Source: Polyangiaceae bacterium (GTDB taxonomy: Bacteria; Myxococcota_A; Polyangia; Polyangiales; Polyangiaceae). Taken from it: DNA of 64,000 bases. The stretch is taken from positions 1 through 64,000 of the forward strand of contig WQYX01000015.1 of NCBI GenBank assembly GCA_009781005.1, in the 5' to 3' direction. Positions 19,133 through 27,241 of this stretch are shown here, one piece after another (the first letter of the stretch is position 1; each line of letters opens with the position of its first letter). The notes under the pieces were generated by a model. It saw nothing but the letters and a program-made list of their open reading frames with translations. It was not told the origin of the DNA and did no database searches. A program made the position numbers and the translations under genes.

Positions 19133-20299
19133 TCACATGCTGAGCACGCGGATGACGGGACCCGCTTCGATCTCGATGCGATCTCCGGTGAAGAGCTCGC
19201 CGTCGAGAACGAATGCACCCTTCGGCATGGTCAAGGTTGCTCTCTCTGCGAGCGCGTCGACGTGCGTACCGATGAGAGGTTTGCCTGCGAGCACGCGTGG
19301 CAACTGCGGACCGAGCCGTGATGGGCCGAGCGAGGTTGCAACGATGTGAAAGCGATCGCGCTCCTCGCCTGCGCGATGGAGCAGGTGCAAGTGGAGACCG
19401 AGATCCCGCACGACGCTCGCACAGACGAGGCTCGTTCTGTCGAAAGGCGCACGCACTCCATCGACTTCGACCTGGCAGGGGACGGGCTCGAGGACGCGCC
19501 GCGCGAGCGCACCACCGAAGAGCGATCCGCCAAAGATGCGCATGACGAGGCTCGCCGCGCTCCTGTAGCCGCCCGATCCTTGGTTCGTATAGATCTCGAA
19601 GAAGCGCGCAACGAGCCCCGCGCCGACGATGAAGCCAACGTGTTCGACGCAGGCGGCGTCGCCGTTGTGATTTCGGACGAGGAGCGTTGGACGTGCCGTG
19701 ACTTCGGTGTGACCGGAGACGATCGCGGACAACAATGCATCCGTGTACTTTGCCGCTGCGCCGTCGCCGATCGATAGCAGGCCGCCACCCTCGTAGCCCC
19801 AGTTGCGCGCCACGGTGCTCACGGTGCCGCCGGGGACGAGGGCGATCTTCGGCCACGCGATTTGACCGCTTTCGATTTGATGCGATTTCACCGTTGGCGG
19901 CTGCGGTGCGGTCCTCAAAGCCGCAGCAGGCTGTTCACTTCGCTTCGCTCCGTTGCTCTCACTGTACTTCGTCCACTTCGTGGACTCCGTACAGTTCGAG
20001 TCCGGTCGCCTCTCATGCCGCCTCGAACTCGCGTCAACTTGAAAGCGGTCTTGTCTGTTCGCGAACGCGTTGCGCAGCGCGGTGACGCCCGCCATGTACG
20101 AACCGTCGCCGCCGGCAAGAACCACGGTGTCGCCGGGATCTGCAGCGATCTCGGCTGCTGCCGCTTCGAGGTCCGAAAGACTGCGCGTCTCGAGGAGGCG
20201 CATGCTGTTCGCTCGTGCCACGCGCAGGACGGCCTCGAAGATTGGACTGCCGTTCTGAAGCCGCCGTGCGCGCCGATTGACGATCGCGGTCACGCGCAT
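19133..20299 (-). CDS. Diacylglycerol/lipid kinase family protein carrying an in-frame palindromic insertion
   Basis: The protein is 388 aa from the ATG at 20299 (MRVTAIVNRRARR). The DAGK catalytic core is evident: GDTVVLAGGDGSYMAGVTAL (GGDG loop) and, in normal enzymes directly after, PKIALVPGGTVSTVARNWGY. C-terminal parts such as GDAACVEHVGFIVGAGLVARF and PKGAFVLDGELF also fit. Between ALRNAFANRQD and WPKIALVPGG there are about 62 low-complexity residues (containing KWTKYSESNGAKRSEQ) encoded by a 187-bp palindromic element. Without them the enzyme would have the usual length. The frame stays open through the insertion, so the protein may still be made; whether it is active is unknown. Confidence 0.82.
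   Translation of the reverse strand: MRVTAIVNRRARRLQNGSPIFEAVLRVARANSMRLLETRSLSDLEAAAAEIAADPGDTVVLAGGDGSYMAGVTALRNAFANRQDRFQVDASSRRHERRPDSNCTESTKWTKYSESNGAKRSEQPAAALRTAPQPPTVKSHQIESGQIAWPKIALVPGGTVSTVARNWGYEGGGLLSIGDGAAAKYTDALLSAIVSGHTEVTARPTLLVRNHNGDAACVEHVGFIVGAGLVARFFEIYTNQGSGGYRSAASLVMRIFGGSLFGGALARRVLEPVPCQVEVDGVRAPFDRTSLVCASVVRDLGLHLHLLHRAGEERDRFHIVATSLGPSRLGPQLPRVLAGKPLIGTHVDALAERATLTMPKGAFVLDGELFTGDRIEIEAGPVIRVLSM
19864..20050. repeat. Palindromic element inserted in frame in the lipid-kinase gene
   Basis: The terminal inverted repeats are GACCGCTTTCGATTTGA (19864-19880) and TCAACTTGAAAGCGGTC (20034-20050), matching at 15 of 17 positions. Inside is a hairpin TGTACTTCGTCCAC-TTC-GTGGACTCCGTACA and a core (19902-19936) that matches 24333-24367 at 30 of 35 positions. 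The element is translated on the minus strand as about 62 residues. Confidence 0.8.
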
Positions 20300-20363
20300 C
20301 ACAGCTCGCGTCGGGTAGCACACGATCGTTTTCAGCAGAGAGAAAACCGACTACTTCGTACGC

Positions 20364-21587
20364 ATGAAGTCGCTGGCTTGCGTTGCGTTGGTCGCGGTCG
20401 TGGGGGGCTGCGCGAGTCCGGCGTTGCGCGTTGCCGAGCGCGAGATCGCCTCGGCAAAGGACGAGGCCAGAGCCACGGCACGCGTGCGCGAGAGCCGGCA
20501 ATGCGTCGTCCGCGTGGACGATGCGCTCAGACGAAGAATGAAAGTGCACGACGGTGCCGGCGCAGAAGCGGCGATGCTTCTTCTCGAGAACGGCAAACTT
20601 TCGGAAGGTAAGGCGCGCTCGTATCTTGCGGACGCCGATGATCGATGGCGTGCCGTGGGTGTGCGTATGCTCTACGAAAGTGGCGACGGGCGAGCGCGCC
20701 GCACGGCGCTGATCGATCCGAGTCCGCGCGTGAGAACGAGTGCTGTTCGTGCATCGGTCCGCGCCGCCGATCCCGCCGATCTCGATGTCCTCTTCGAAAC
20801 CGCGCGTGTCGATCCCGAACCGATGCTTCGCACCGATGCGATCGGTGCCGTGAGCGCGATTGCGCGCTCGCGCCGCGGTCGCGCATATGCAGGAGACGTT
20901 GCTCTTCGTTTGCGCGATCTATGGACGGCCGGCGACGATGCACTTCGCGAGAACGTCGCGGTTGCCTGGGCCCTATCGCCTGTCTTCGAACACGGCGGCC
21001 GCGCGGCTCTCGTTGTGCGCATCGCAGAAGGCCGAGGGCCCGGCCCCGTTGCCGCTGCCGGTGTCGTGCTCCGAACGGCAAGCAAAGACGAGGCGCTCGT
21101 TGCCTCGGCGAATGCGCTCGTCGCGCGGACGATCCTCGAGGGATCGGTGCGCGATCGACGGAATGCCATTTTCGTTGCGCGACTCGAAGGCTCTCCGCTC
21201 GATGCCATTCGCAAGGCGAGCACGGATGACGACAACGAAGTTCGCATTACTGCACTTGCACGACTCCTTGATTCTCCGCCGGATCACGATACGGCACGTC
21301 GTGCGCTCGAAATCCTTGCGGGTTATGGCGTGAAAGGAACGGGCAGCGATGCTCGCGCACTCGATCACGCCGCGCGCGCCCGCATGGCCCTTGCTCGAGC
21401 AGGTGATTTGCGCATTCAGGCTTGGATTGAAGAAGATCTCGCGTCACCGTCGCCGGGCAAGCGCGTTGCTGCCGCCTCTGCGCTTGCGGCTCTCGGCCGG
21501 TCTGGGCGCGCCACGCCGCTGCTCGCCGATCCGGATCCGAGCGTTCGCATGCTTGCGGCCTGCACCATGCTGGCCGCGCACCGCTGA
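20364..21587 (+). CDS. HEAT-repeat lipoprotein
   Basis: The protein is 407 aa with a lipobox (VALVAVVGGC) after a short signal. A helical N-terminal part (EREIASAKDEARATARVRE) precedes about eight HEAT/PBS-like helical pairs, for example DPSPRVRTSAVRASVRAADP, DDALRENVAVAWALSP and SPGKRVAAASALAALGRSGR, ending in DPDPSVRMLAACTMLAAHR. It is probably a periplasmic scaffold or binding protein; no enzyme motif is visible. It starts 64 nt from the divergent lipid-kinase gene. The TGA stop is one base before a family 2 element end (CTTAAGTGGCCCC). Confidence 0.8.
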   Translation: MKSLACVALVAVVGGCASPALRVAEREIASAKDEARATARVRESRQCVVRVDDALRRRMKVHDGAGAEAAMLLLENGKLSEGKARSYLADADDRWRAVGVRMLYESGDGRARRTALIDPSPRVRTSAVRASVRAADPADLDVLFETARVDPEPMLRTDAIGAVSAIARSRRGRAYAGDVALRLRDLWTAGDDALRENVAVAWALSPVFEHGGRAALVVRIAEGRGPGPVAAAGVVLRTASKDEALVASANALVARTILEGSVRDRRNAIFVARLEGSPLDAIRKASTDDDNEVRITALARLLDSPPDHDTARRALEILAGYGVKGTGSDARALDHAARARMALARAGDLRIQAWIEEDLASPSPGKRVAAASALAALGRSGRATPLLADPDPSVRMLAACTMLAAHR

Positions 21588-21588
21588 C

Positions 21589-21725
21589 TTAAGTGGCCCC
21601 ATCCGCCATGGCTTCGCCTACGGCTTGCCATGGCCGCCTTCCCCTTGTCACGTGCTCGTCAGGCGCGCCAAAGTGCGCGCCTTCCTGCGCACGGACGGGG
21701 AAGGCTGCACAGACTCTGCACACCA
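21589..21725. repeat. Palindromic element family 2, copy B
   Basis: It starts CTTAAGTGGCCCCATCCG immediately after a stop codon. A local stem CCATGGC...GCCATGG (21606-21633) follows. The main hairpin is GCCTTCCCC (21636-21644) pairing with GGGGAAGGC (21697-21705), with the conserved loop CTCGTCAGGCGCGCC and GCGCGCCTTCCTGCGCACGG between. It lies in a convergent intergenic region. The rest to 21948 shows no gene or clear repeat. Confidence 0.65.
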
Positions 21726-21948
21726 TTCTTCTCTTTCGAATGGCCTAAACGGCGTTCTTCTCAGCGAAACGGCATTGGAACCTTGCTTGAACATCATTCC
21801 TGGGCATCACGAATCAGGCGTTTCATCCTTGCGAGATCGCCCAATTACAGAAGCGCCCTTCGGAAGTGTTTCCTTGTCGGTCCACTCCGTTTGGTCGAGT
21901 AGGGGATAGATAGGTTCATCGTGGTTGTCCTTCGCGAGACCGCAACGT

Positions 21949-23376
21949 CTACAGCTTAATCGATTTCCAGCTCCCTCCGCGGAACTTGAGTGACATCACG
22001 ATGGCGGCGCAAATCGAGTAAACGACGGCTGCCGACCACATGCCTACCAGCCCAAAGCGCATGCCGCCCAACCACGCGAGCGGCACGAGCACGATGAACA
22101 CGAGGCAGAATTGGGCTGCTGCGACGAACTTCGTATTGCCTGCACCAAAGAGCGCTTCGCTCAGAATCATGGCGACGGCGATGATGGGTGTGACAATCCC
22201 CATCATGCGCATGGGTATGACCATGACTTCTCGTACCGCCTCGGAGTGCGAGAAGAAATGCACGAGTTGCGGCGTGAACAAGACGCCTTCCATGAGTCCT
22301 ACGGCTCCGAAAATGACCAGGCCAAGTCGCACGCTCGCCCAGCCGAAACGCGTGGCATCGTTGGGTCTCTTGGCCGCGAGCGATTGTGCAACGAGCGTAG
22401 CGGTTGCCGTTCCGAACGCGAGGCACGCGGTGAATGTGAGCTTCAAGATCTCGACGATGTCCGTCGTTGCGGCTCCGTTGACGGCTTCACGCGCGTCATT
22501 GCCGCTTTCGAGTGCTGCCGCCGCGTCGAGCTGGCCAGCCACTTTCGTGAAGAGCCCGAAGCCAATCATCATGACGATCGTTGCCAAGGCTGCCGGAATC
22601 GAAAGCTTGAGGATATTCCACGTGAGTTTGAGCGAGATATTCGACCAGCGTACCGGGTGAAACTTGCCGCGCTCGCGTGCCGCGTACGCGATCATGATTC
22701 CGAGGCCGATCCACGTAGCGATGAATGCCGCGAAGCCGGCGCCGGGGGCGCCCATGCGTGGGGCTCCGAGGCGCCCGAAGATAAACATCCAGCAAAAGAG
22801 GATATTGAAGACATTCATGATGAGCGCAGCTACGAGATGCACCCATGTCTTCCCTATACCGTCGAAAAATGCCTTCAGTGCCATGGTTGTCGACATGGAT
22901 ACGATGCCGAGCAAACGCCACTTCGAATACGAATATGCAAGCGCGTGAGCTTCGGGCACTTTGAGCATGAGCCCGAGCAACCAATGGATGGTTATCCAAC
23001 CAAAAAGGGACAGCGCAATCCCCGTGAGGAGGCAAAACCACACGGCGTTGGCGAGCACCGCGCCGGCGTCATCATACTTGCGCTCGGCATAGCGGCGCGC
23101 GGTGAAAGCTTGCGTGCCCACGCTGATGGCGCCGAGCGATCCGCCAAAGAGCCACACCATAAGCAGCGACGGGAGGAGGGCTGCTTGCGCGTTCGAGGAC
23201 TCTGGGTGCGGCAGGCGCGCGAAGAAGAGGACGTCGACTTCGTTGACGAAGCTCTGCGAGAGCATCGCAATCACGGTGGGCCAAGCGAGACGCAGGATCG
23301 TCCGGTAGGAGGGCCCTGAGATGAGCTCGAGATCGACGTCGGTTGCCCCATGCCCCTCAGTCATCACGGTCGCCAT
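21949..23376 (-). CDS. MATE-family efflux transporter
   Basis: The protein is 475 aa with 12 predicted membrane helices in two pseudo-repeats. The N-terminal ILRLAWPTVIAMLSQSFVNEVDVLF and the second-half GFGLFTKVAGQL...AFGTATATLVAQSLAA are typical of MATE (NorM/DinF-like) exporters. They expel organic cations or drugs using Na+ or H+ gradients. An unusual Ala/Asn-rich loop (AAAALESGNDAREAVNGAATT) lies between helices 7 and 8. It is monocistronic as far as can be seen; the substrate is not inferable. Confidence 0.9.
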   Translation of the reverse strand: MATVMTEGHGATDVDLELISGPSYRTILRLAWPTVIAMLSQSFVNEVDVLFFARLPHPESSNAQAALLPSLLMVWLFGGSLGAISVGTQAFTARRYAERKYDDAGAVLANAVWFCLLTGIALSLFGWITIHWLLGLMLKVPEAHALAYSYSKWRLLGIVSMSTTMALKAFFDGIGKTWVHLVAALIMNVFNILFCWMFIFGRLGAPRMGAPGAGFAAFIATWIGLGIMIAYAARERGKFHPVRWSNISLKLTWNILKLSIPAALATIVMMIGFGLFTKVAGQLDAAAALESGNDAREAVNGAATTDIVEILKLTFTACLAFGTATATLVAQSLAAKRPNDATRFGWASVRLGLVIFGAVGLMEGVLFTPQLVHFFSHSEAVREVMVIPMRMMGIVTPIIAVAMILSEALFGAGNTKFVAAAQFCLVFIVLVPLAWLGGMRFGLVGMWSAAVVYSICAAIVMSLKFRGGSWKSIKL

Positions 23377-23494
23377 GAAAATGCTTCTCCGTATGCGACG
23401 TGGTGCGCTTTGGCAAGGGCGTGCGTCGACCTCGCCGCACGCGCGCTCACCTGGGAGCTAGAAAAACGACCTCTCTTGGAGTTTAAGGCTCGCC

Positions 23495-24295
23495 ATGCAT
23501 TCCCCAAGGCTGCCCGCGCTCATCGGCGCGTCGCTCTTCGTTACGTTCTTCGGCGCGGGCTGCTTCGTGTGGCAACGCGACTTCGATGCAAAGACCGGGC
23601 AGCTCGAAAAGGAGCTCGACAAAGAGCGAGCCGATCTTGCGCAGGCTCGCGCGGATCTCGAGGCCACGCGCCAGCGGCTCGAAAATGCTCTTCGCGCGAA
23701 CGCGGATTCGAGCAGCGACGTCATGTCGTCCAAAGCGCGCCTGAATGATCTCGTTGGTCGCGTCGACGAAATTCAACACGGTGTCGACGAGCTCAAACGC
23801 GACGTTGGTGCAACGCGCACCGAGCTCTATGCGCGCATCGACGAAATCAAACACACACAAACCGCCGCTCCGCCGCCGGTCGCCATTCCGCAGGACAAAA
23901 CAACACATTTTACGCAACTCAGGGACGCATACAACAGACGCGACTTCGTAACCGTCCGCGCGCTCGGCCCCGAATACATCAACCGCTACCCAACCGACGA
24001 GCACGCGGACGAGGCGCTGTTCATCATGGGCGACTCCGATCTTGCCGATGGCCGTCCGAGCTCGTCGCTCGGCCACATGAATCGGCTGCTCAAGCTATTT
24101 CCGCGCTCGAAATTGCTCAATCGAACGCTCTTCGACATGGGCGAAGCGTATTTGATGTTGCACGATTGCCAGAACGCCAAGATTGCTTTCGAGGCCGTTG
24201 AAAAGCGATTTCCGAAAGAGAAATACGGCATCGACGCGCGGGCGCGCCTTGCACGCATCGCGCAGAATCCCCCCGGCCTTTGCGCCCCCCCATAG
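23495..24295 (+). CDS. CpoB/YbgF-like TPR lipoprotein
   Basis: The protein is 266 aa. The lipobox is TFFGAGC at about residue 23. A long coiled coil (about 30-120: LEKELDKERADLAQARADL and heptads to ARIDEIKH) is followed by a Pro-rich hinge and a TPR domain (LRDAYNRRDFVTVRALGPEYI; ADEALFIMGDSDLADG; NRTLFDMGEAYLMLHD). This order, coiled coil then TPR, is that of CpoB (YbgF), which links Tol-Pal action with peptidoglycan synthesis at division. No tol-pal genes are adjacent. The TAG stop is inside the left inverted repeat of the 24294-24418 element. Confidence 0.8.
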   Translation: MHSPRLPALIGASLFVTFFGAGCFVWQRDFDAKTGQLEKELDKERADLAQARADLEATRQRLENALRANADSSSDVMSSKARLNDLVGRVDEIQHGVDELKRDVGATRTELYARIDEIKHTQTAAPPPVAIPQDKTTHFTQLRDAYNRRDFVTVRALGPEYINRYPTDEHADEALFIMGDSDLADGRPSSSLGHMNRLLKLFPRSKLLNRTLFDMGEAYLMLHDCQNAKIAFEAVEKRFPKEKYGIDARARLARIAQNPPGLCAPP

Positions 24296-24418
24296 CCCGC
24301 TTCCGCTTTGGCGCGATCCCTTCGTTGGGGCCTGCGCTGCGGTCCTCAAAGCCCTACAAGGCTGTTCCGGTCCGCTGCTCGGCCCCGCCTCGGCCTCGCG
24401 CCAAATCGTTTGCGGGCT
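24294..24418. repeat. Palindromic element related to the lipid-kinase insertion
   Basis: The terminal inverted repeats, each 23 nt, are 24294-24316 (AGCCCGC...TTTGGCGCGA) and 24396-24418 (TCGCGCCAAA...GCGGGCT), matching at about 19 of 23 positions. The core at 24333-24367 matches the element at 19864-20050. The left end overlaps the stop codon of the CpoB-like gene. No coding capacity. Confidence 0.75.
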
Positions 24419-24448
24419 GTCGCTTGCTGCGGAGTGACGTTTCCGAAT

Positions 24449-24470
24449 CGTCACCGAGTCTTCACGAAGT
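24449..24470 (+). promoter_or_regulatory. Pho-box-like direct repeat upstream of pstB
   Basis: CGTCACCGAGTC then TTCACGAAGT contains two TCAC units starting at 24451 and 24462, 11 bp apart, the spacing of PhoB half-sites (CTGTCAT-type repeats). It lies about 65-80 nt upstream of the pstB start. This fits control by a PhoR/PhoB-type system but the match to any consensus is partial. Confidence 0.4.
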
Positions 24471-24532
24471 AGCCAAGGCCAGCGCAGATCGTGGGTGGCG
24501 TGGAAACGATCTGCGCACCGCGTTCGATCAAG

Positions 24533-25276
24533 ATGCGGGTCGTCGATCTCACAGTCCGCTACGACGACAAAGAGGCCGTTCGCGGCGTTTCGCTCGACGT
24601 CCACGCAAACGAGATCCTCGCACTCATTGGACCTAGCGGCTGCGGAAAGAGCACGTTTCTTCGCACGCTCAATCGCATGAACGACACGGTCGAGGGCGTG
24701 TGCATCACGGGGCACGTCGAGCTCGACGGCGAGCAAATCTATGCGTCGGACGTCGATCCGGTGCTCGTTCGCCGCCGCGTCGGGATGGTGTTTCAGAAAT
24801 CGAATCCGTTCCCGAAATCGATCTTCGACAACGTCGCTTACGGCTTACGTATTGCGGGATCGAACAAGCGCGCTGCGCTCGCGGAAACGGTCGAACGTGC
24901 GCTCCGTCAAGCCGCGCTCTGGGATGAAGTGAAGGATCGTCTCGAGGAGTCTGGTCTTGCACTTTCCGGGGGCCAGCAGCAGCGCCTATGTATCGCGCGC
25001 GCCCTCGCCGTGGATCCCGAAGTGCTCTTGATGGACGAACCCGCGAGCGCGCTCGATCCCATCGCAACGGCGAAGATCGAGGATCTCGTCCACGATCTCC
25101 GCAAGACGCTCACCATCGTGATCGTCACGCACAACATGCAGCAGGCCGCGCGCGTCTCGCAGCGCACGGCCTTTTTCTACATGGGCCGCCTCGTCGAGGC
25201 GGGCGAAACGTCCGAGCTCTTCACCCGGCCGAAAGAAGCGCAGACGGAAGACTACGTCAACGGCCGATTTGGTTAG
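24533..25276 (+). CDS. pstB: Phosphate ABC transporter ATPase
   Basis: The protein is 247 aa (PstB is usually 250-260). Motifs: Walker [20 protein letters not shown], the PstB-typical [20 protein letters not shown], signature [16 protein letters not shown], Walker [14 protein letters not shown] and a switch His in [13 protein letters not shown]. An upstream GTG at 24491 would add 14 residues, but [16 protein letters not shown] is the expected beginning. It energises Pi import. It is first in the operon pstB-pstS-pstC-pstA, unlike the common SCAB order, with 15 nt to pstS. Confidence 0.95.
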   Translation: MRVVDLTVRYDDKEAVRGVSLDVHANEILALIGPSGCGKSTFLRTLNRMNDTVEGVCITGHVELDGEQIYASDVDPVLVRRRVGMVFQKSNPFPKSIFDNVAYGLRIAGSNKRAALAETVERALRQAALWDEVKDRLEESGLALSGGQQQRLCIARALAVDPEVLLMDEPASALDPIATAKIEDLVHDLRKTLTIVIVTHNMQQAARVSQRTAFFYMGRLVEAGETSELFTRPKEAQTEDYVNGRFG

Positions 25277-25291
25277 TCCTCGGAGTTTTTC

Positions 25292-26212
25292 ATGTTCACC
25301 CCCCTATTTGGTTTTTCGCGTGCGCAGATCGTGTTCGGCGCGGCGTGTCTCTTCGCCGCTGTCGCATGCGACAAGACGCCTCCGCCGTCGACGCGCGCGA
25401 CGGGCGACGCGGCCGAAAAAGCACTCCACGTCGAAGGTCAAACCGTGCGCGCGAGCGGTTCGAGCGCGCTGCAACCGCTCGTCAACGCGGCCAAAGAGAA
25501 ATACGAGGTGCAGAACAAGGGCGCGAGCATCGAGGTGTCCGCGGGTGGCTCGAAGAAGGGCCTTTCCGATGTCGCATCGGGTGCGGTGCATATTGGCAAT
25601 AGCGATATCTTCGCGCCCGCCGATCTCGCCGGAGAGCTCGTCGATCACAAGGTCGCTGTCGTCGGCTTCGCCGCCATGGCCAACAAGGGCCCGTACAATG
25701 AAACGATCGCGGCGCTCTCGCAGGATGATCTCGCCAACGTATTTTCTGGCAAAGTGACGAATTGGAAAGAGCTTGGCGGCGAGCTGCAACCCATCGTCGT
25801 CATCAATCGCGCCGCCGGTTCGGGCACGCGCACCGTTTTTGGCCGCATCGTGCTCGGCGGCGACAAGTTCGTCGAATCCCAAACGGAGGATAACTCCGGC
25901 GCCCTGGTCGCAAAGCTAAAGCAGACCAAAGGCGCCATTAGCTATCTTGCGCTGTCGTTCAAAGACGACGCGCTCCTCACGATTTCGCTCAAAGGTGAGG
26001 GTGGCACGGTCGATCCGACCGCCGAGAATATCACGAGCGGCAGATATCCAATCTGGTCGTACGAGCATATGTACACGAAGGGCGAACCCGACAAGGCAAC
26101 GAAAGCATTTCTCGATTACGTCACTTCGCCACGATTCCAGAATGAAGTGCTGCCAAACGTGAAGGGCTTTATCCCCGTCACAGCAATGAAAGTCTCGCGC
26201 AGTACGGATTAA
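25292..26212 (+). CDS. pstS: Phosphate-binding lipoprotein
   Basis: The protein is 306 aa. The signal ends LFAAVAC (lipobox), so the protein is membrane-anchored in the periplasm. PstS family features are VRASGSSALQPLVNAA, VSAGGSKKGLSDVASGAVHIGNSD, the Pi-binding region INRAAGSGTRTVF and TKAFLDYVTSP near the C-terminus. A GGAG lies 8 nt before the ATG. It captures Pi for PstC/PstA, encoded next. Confidence 0.94.
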   Translation: MFTPLFGFSRAQIVFGAACLFAAVACDKTPPPSTRATGDAAEKALHVEGQTVRASGSSALQPLVNAAKEKYEVQNKGASIEVSAGGSKKGLSDVASGAVHIGNSDIFAPADLAGELVDHKVAVVGFAAMANKGPYNETIAALSQDDLANVFSGKVTNWKELGGELQPIVVINRAAGSGTRTVFGRIVLGGDKFVESQTEDNSGALVAKLKQTKGAISYLALSFKDDALLTISLKGEGGTVDPTAENITSGRYPIWSYEHMYTKGEPDKATKAFLDYVTSPRFQNEVLPNVKGFIPVTAMKVSRSTD

Positions 26213-26230
26213 CAAAAAAGGATGACTCCC

Positions 26231-27241
26231 ATGGCCCCAGGAACTTTCCCTGCATCTTCCGCGGCCCTGCCGCGTGAGCGCATGTTCGTGCGGCGCACGT
26301 CGCGGCCGGGCGAATTCTTTGCCCGTTCTTTCTTCGTGACGTGCGCGGGGCTCGTGGTCGTTGCCACCGCGTTGATCATCGCGTTTTTGGCACGTGCAGG
26401 TCTGCGTGGGTTCGCGGACGTCGGCGTGGAGTCACTCCTCACGGGAAAGATCTGGAAACCGGAGGCCGACACCTTTGGTGGCCTGCCGCTGCTCATGGGC
26501 ACGCTCGTCACCGCGCTTCTTGCGCTCGTGTTCGGGGCGCTGCCGGCGCTCCTTTCGGCCGTGTGGGTGAACGAGCTCGCGCACGAATCGGTGCGTGGCA
26601 TCTCACGGCGCGTGATGGAGCTCGCGGCCGCGGTGCCGAGCGTCGTCTACGGCTGGCTCGCGCTCACGTACCTCGTTCCGCCCGTGACCGATCTCGCGCA
26701 TCGGATCCATGGCGACGGAGCCCGCGTCGGCGGCGAGGGACTGCTTTCGGCGGCATTTCTGCTCGGCGTGATGATCGCGCCGACCGTGCATCTGCTCTCG
26801 CTCGACGCGCTCTCGAAGGTGCCGGCGGATCTGCGCGCGGCAAGTACGGCGCTCGGTGCTTCGCCGCTTCAGACCGCGCTCCGCGTCGTGGTGCCCGGCG
26901 CGTGGCGCGGCGTCATCGTCGCGGTGTTCTTCGGTTTCGCGCGTGCTGCAGGCGAGACCATGGCCGTGCAGATGGTGATCGGCGGCGCGCGCAAGCTCCC
27001 CGACAACCTGTTTTCACCGACGACGACGATCTCGACCCAAATCGTCATGGACATGCAGAACGCGCGTCCGGAGACCACGTCGAGCGACGTGCTCTTTTCG
27101 ATGGCGCTCATCCTGCTCGTCATGTCCACGGGCGTCGTGCTCGTCACGCGCATGCTGACGCGCGCGGGCGCATCGAAGAAGACGCGCCGCATGCGCACTC
27201 CAACGGGCACTGCAAATACTGCCGCGGGGGACGCCTCGTGA
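26231..27241 (+). CDS. pstC: Phosphate ABC transporter permease PstC
   Basis: The protein is 336 aa. Two ATGs (26222 and 26231) are possible; AAGGA at 26218-26222 has correct spacing only for 26231. Six membrane helices are visible, with PstC-type text GGLPLLMGTLVTALLALV, the periplasmic/EAA region DLRAASTALGASPLQTALRVVVPGA and GETMAVQMVIGG. It forms the channel with PstA. The stop overlaps the pstA GTG (GTGA). Confidence 0.93.
   Translation: MAPGTFPASSAALPRERMFVRRTSRPGEFFARSFFVTCAGLVVVATALIIAFLARAGLRGFADVGVESLLTGKIWKPEADTFGGLPLLMGTLVTALLALVFGALPALLSAVWVNELAHESVRGISRRVMELAAAVPSVVYGWLALTYLVPPVTDLAHRIHGDGARVGGEGLLSAAFLLGVMIAPTVHLLSLDALSKVPADLRAASTALGASPLQTALRVVVPGAWRGVIVAVFFGFARAAGETMAVQMVIGGARKLPDNLFSPTTTISTQIVMDMQNARPETTSSDVLFSMALILLVMSTGVVLVTRMLTRAGASKKTRRMRTPTGTANTAAGDAS

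Noticed and set aside
19995-20025. tRNA-like T-arm text (CAGTTCGAGTCCGGTCGCC)
   Set aside because: No matching acceptor, D-arm or anticodon arm can be folded around it. It lies inside the palindromic element in the lipid-kinase gene and next to a simple hairpin.
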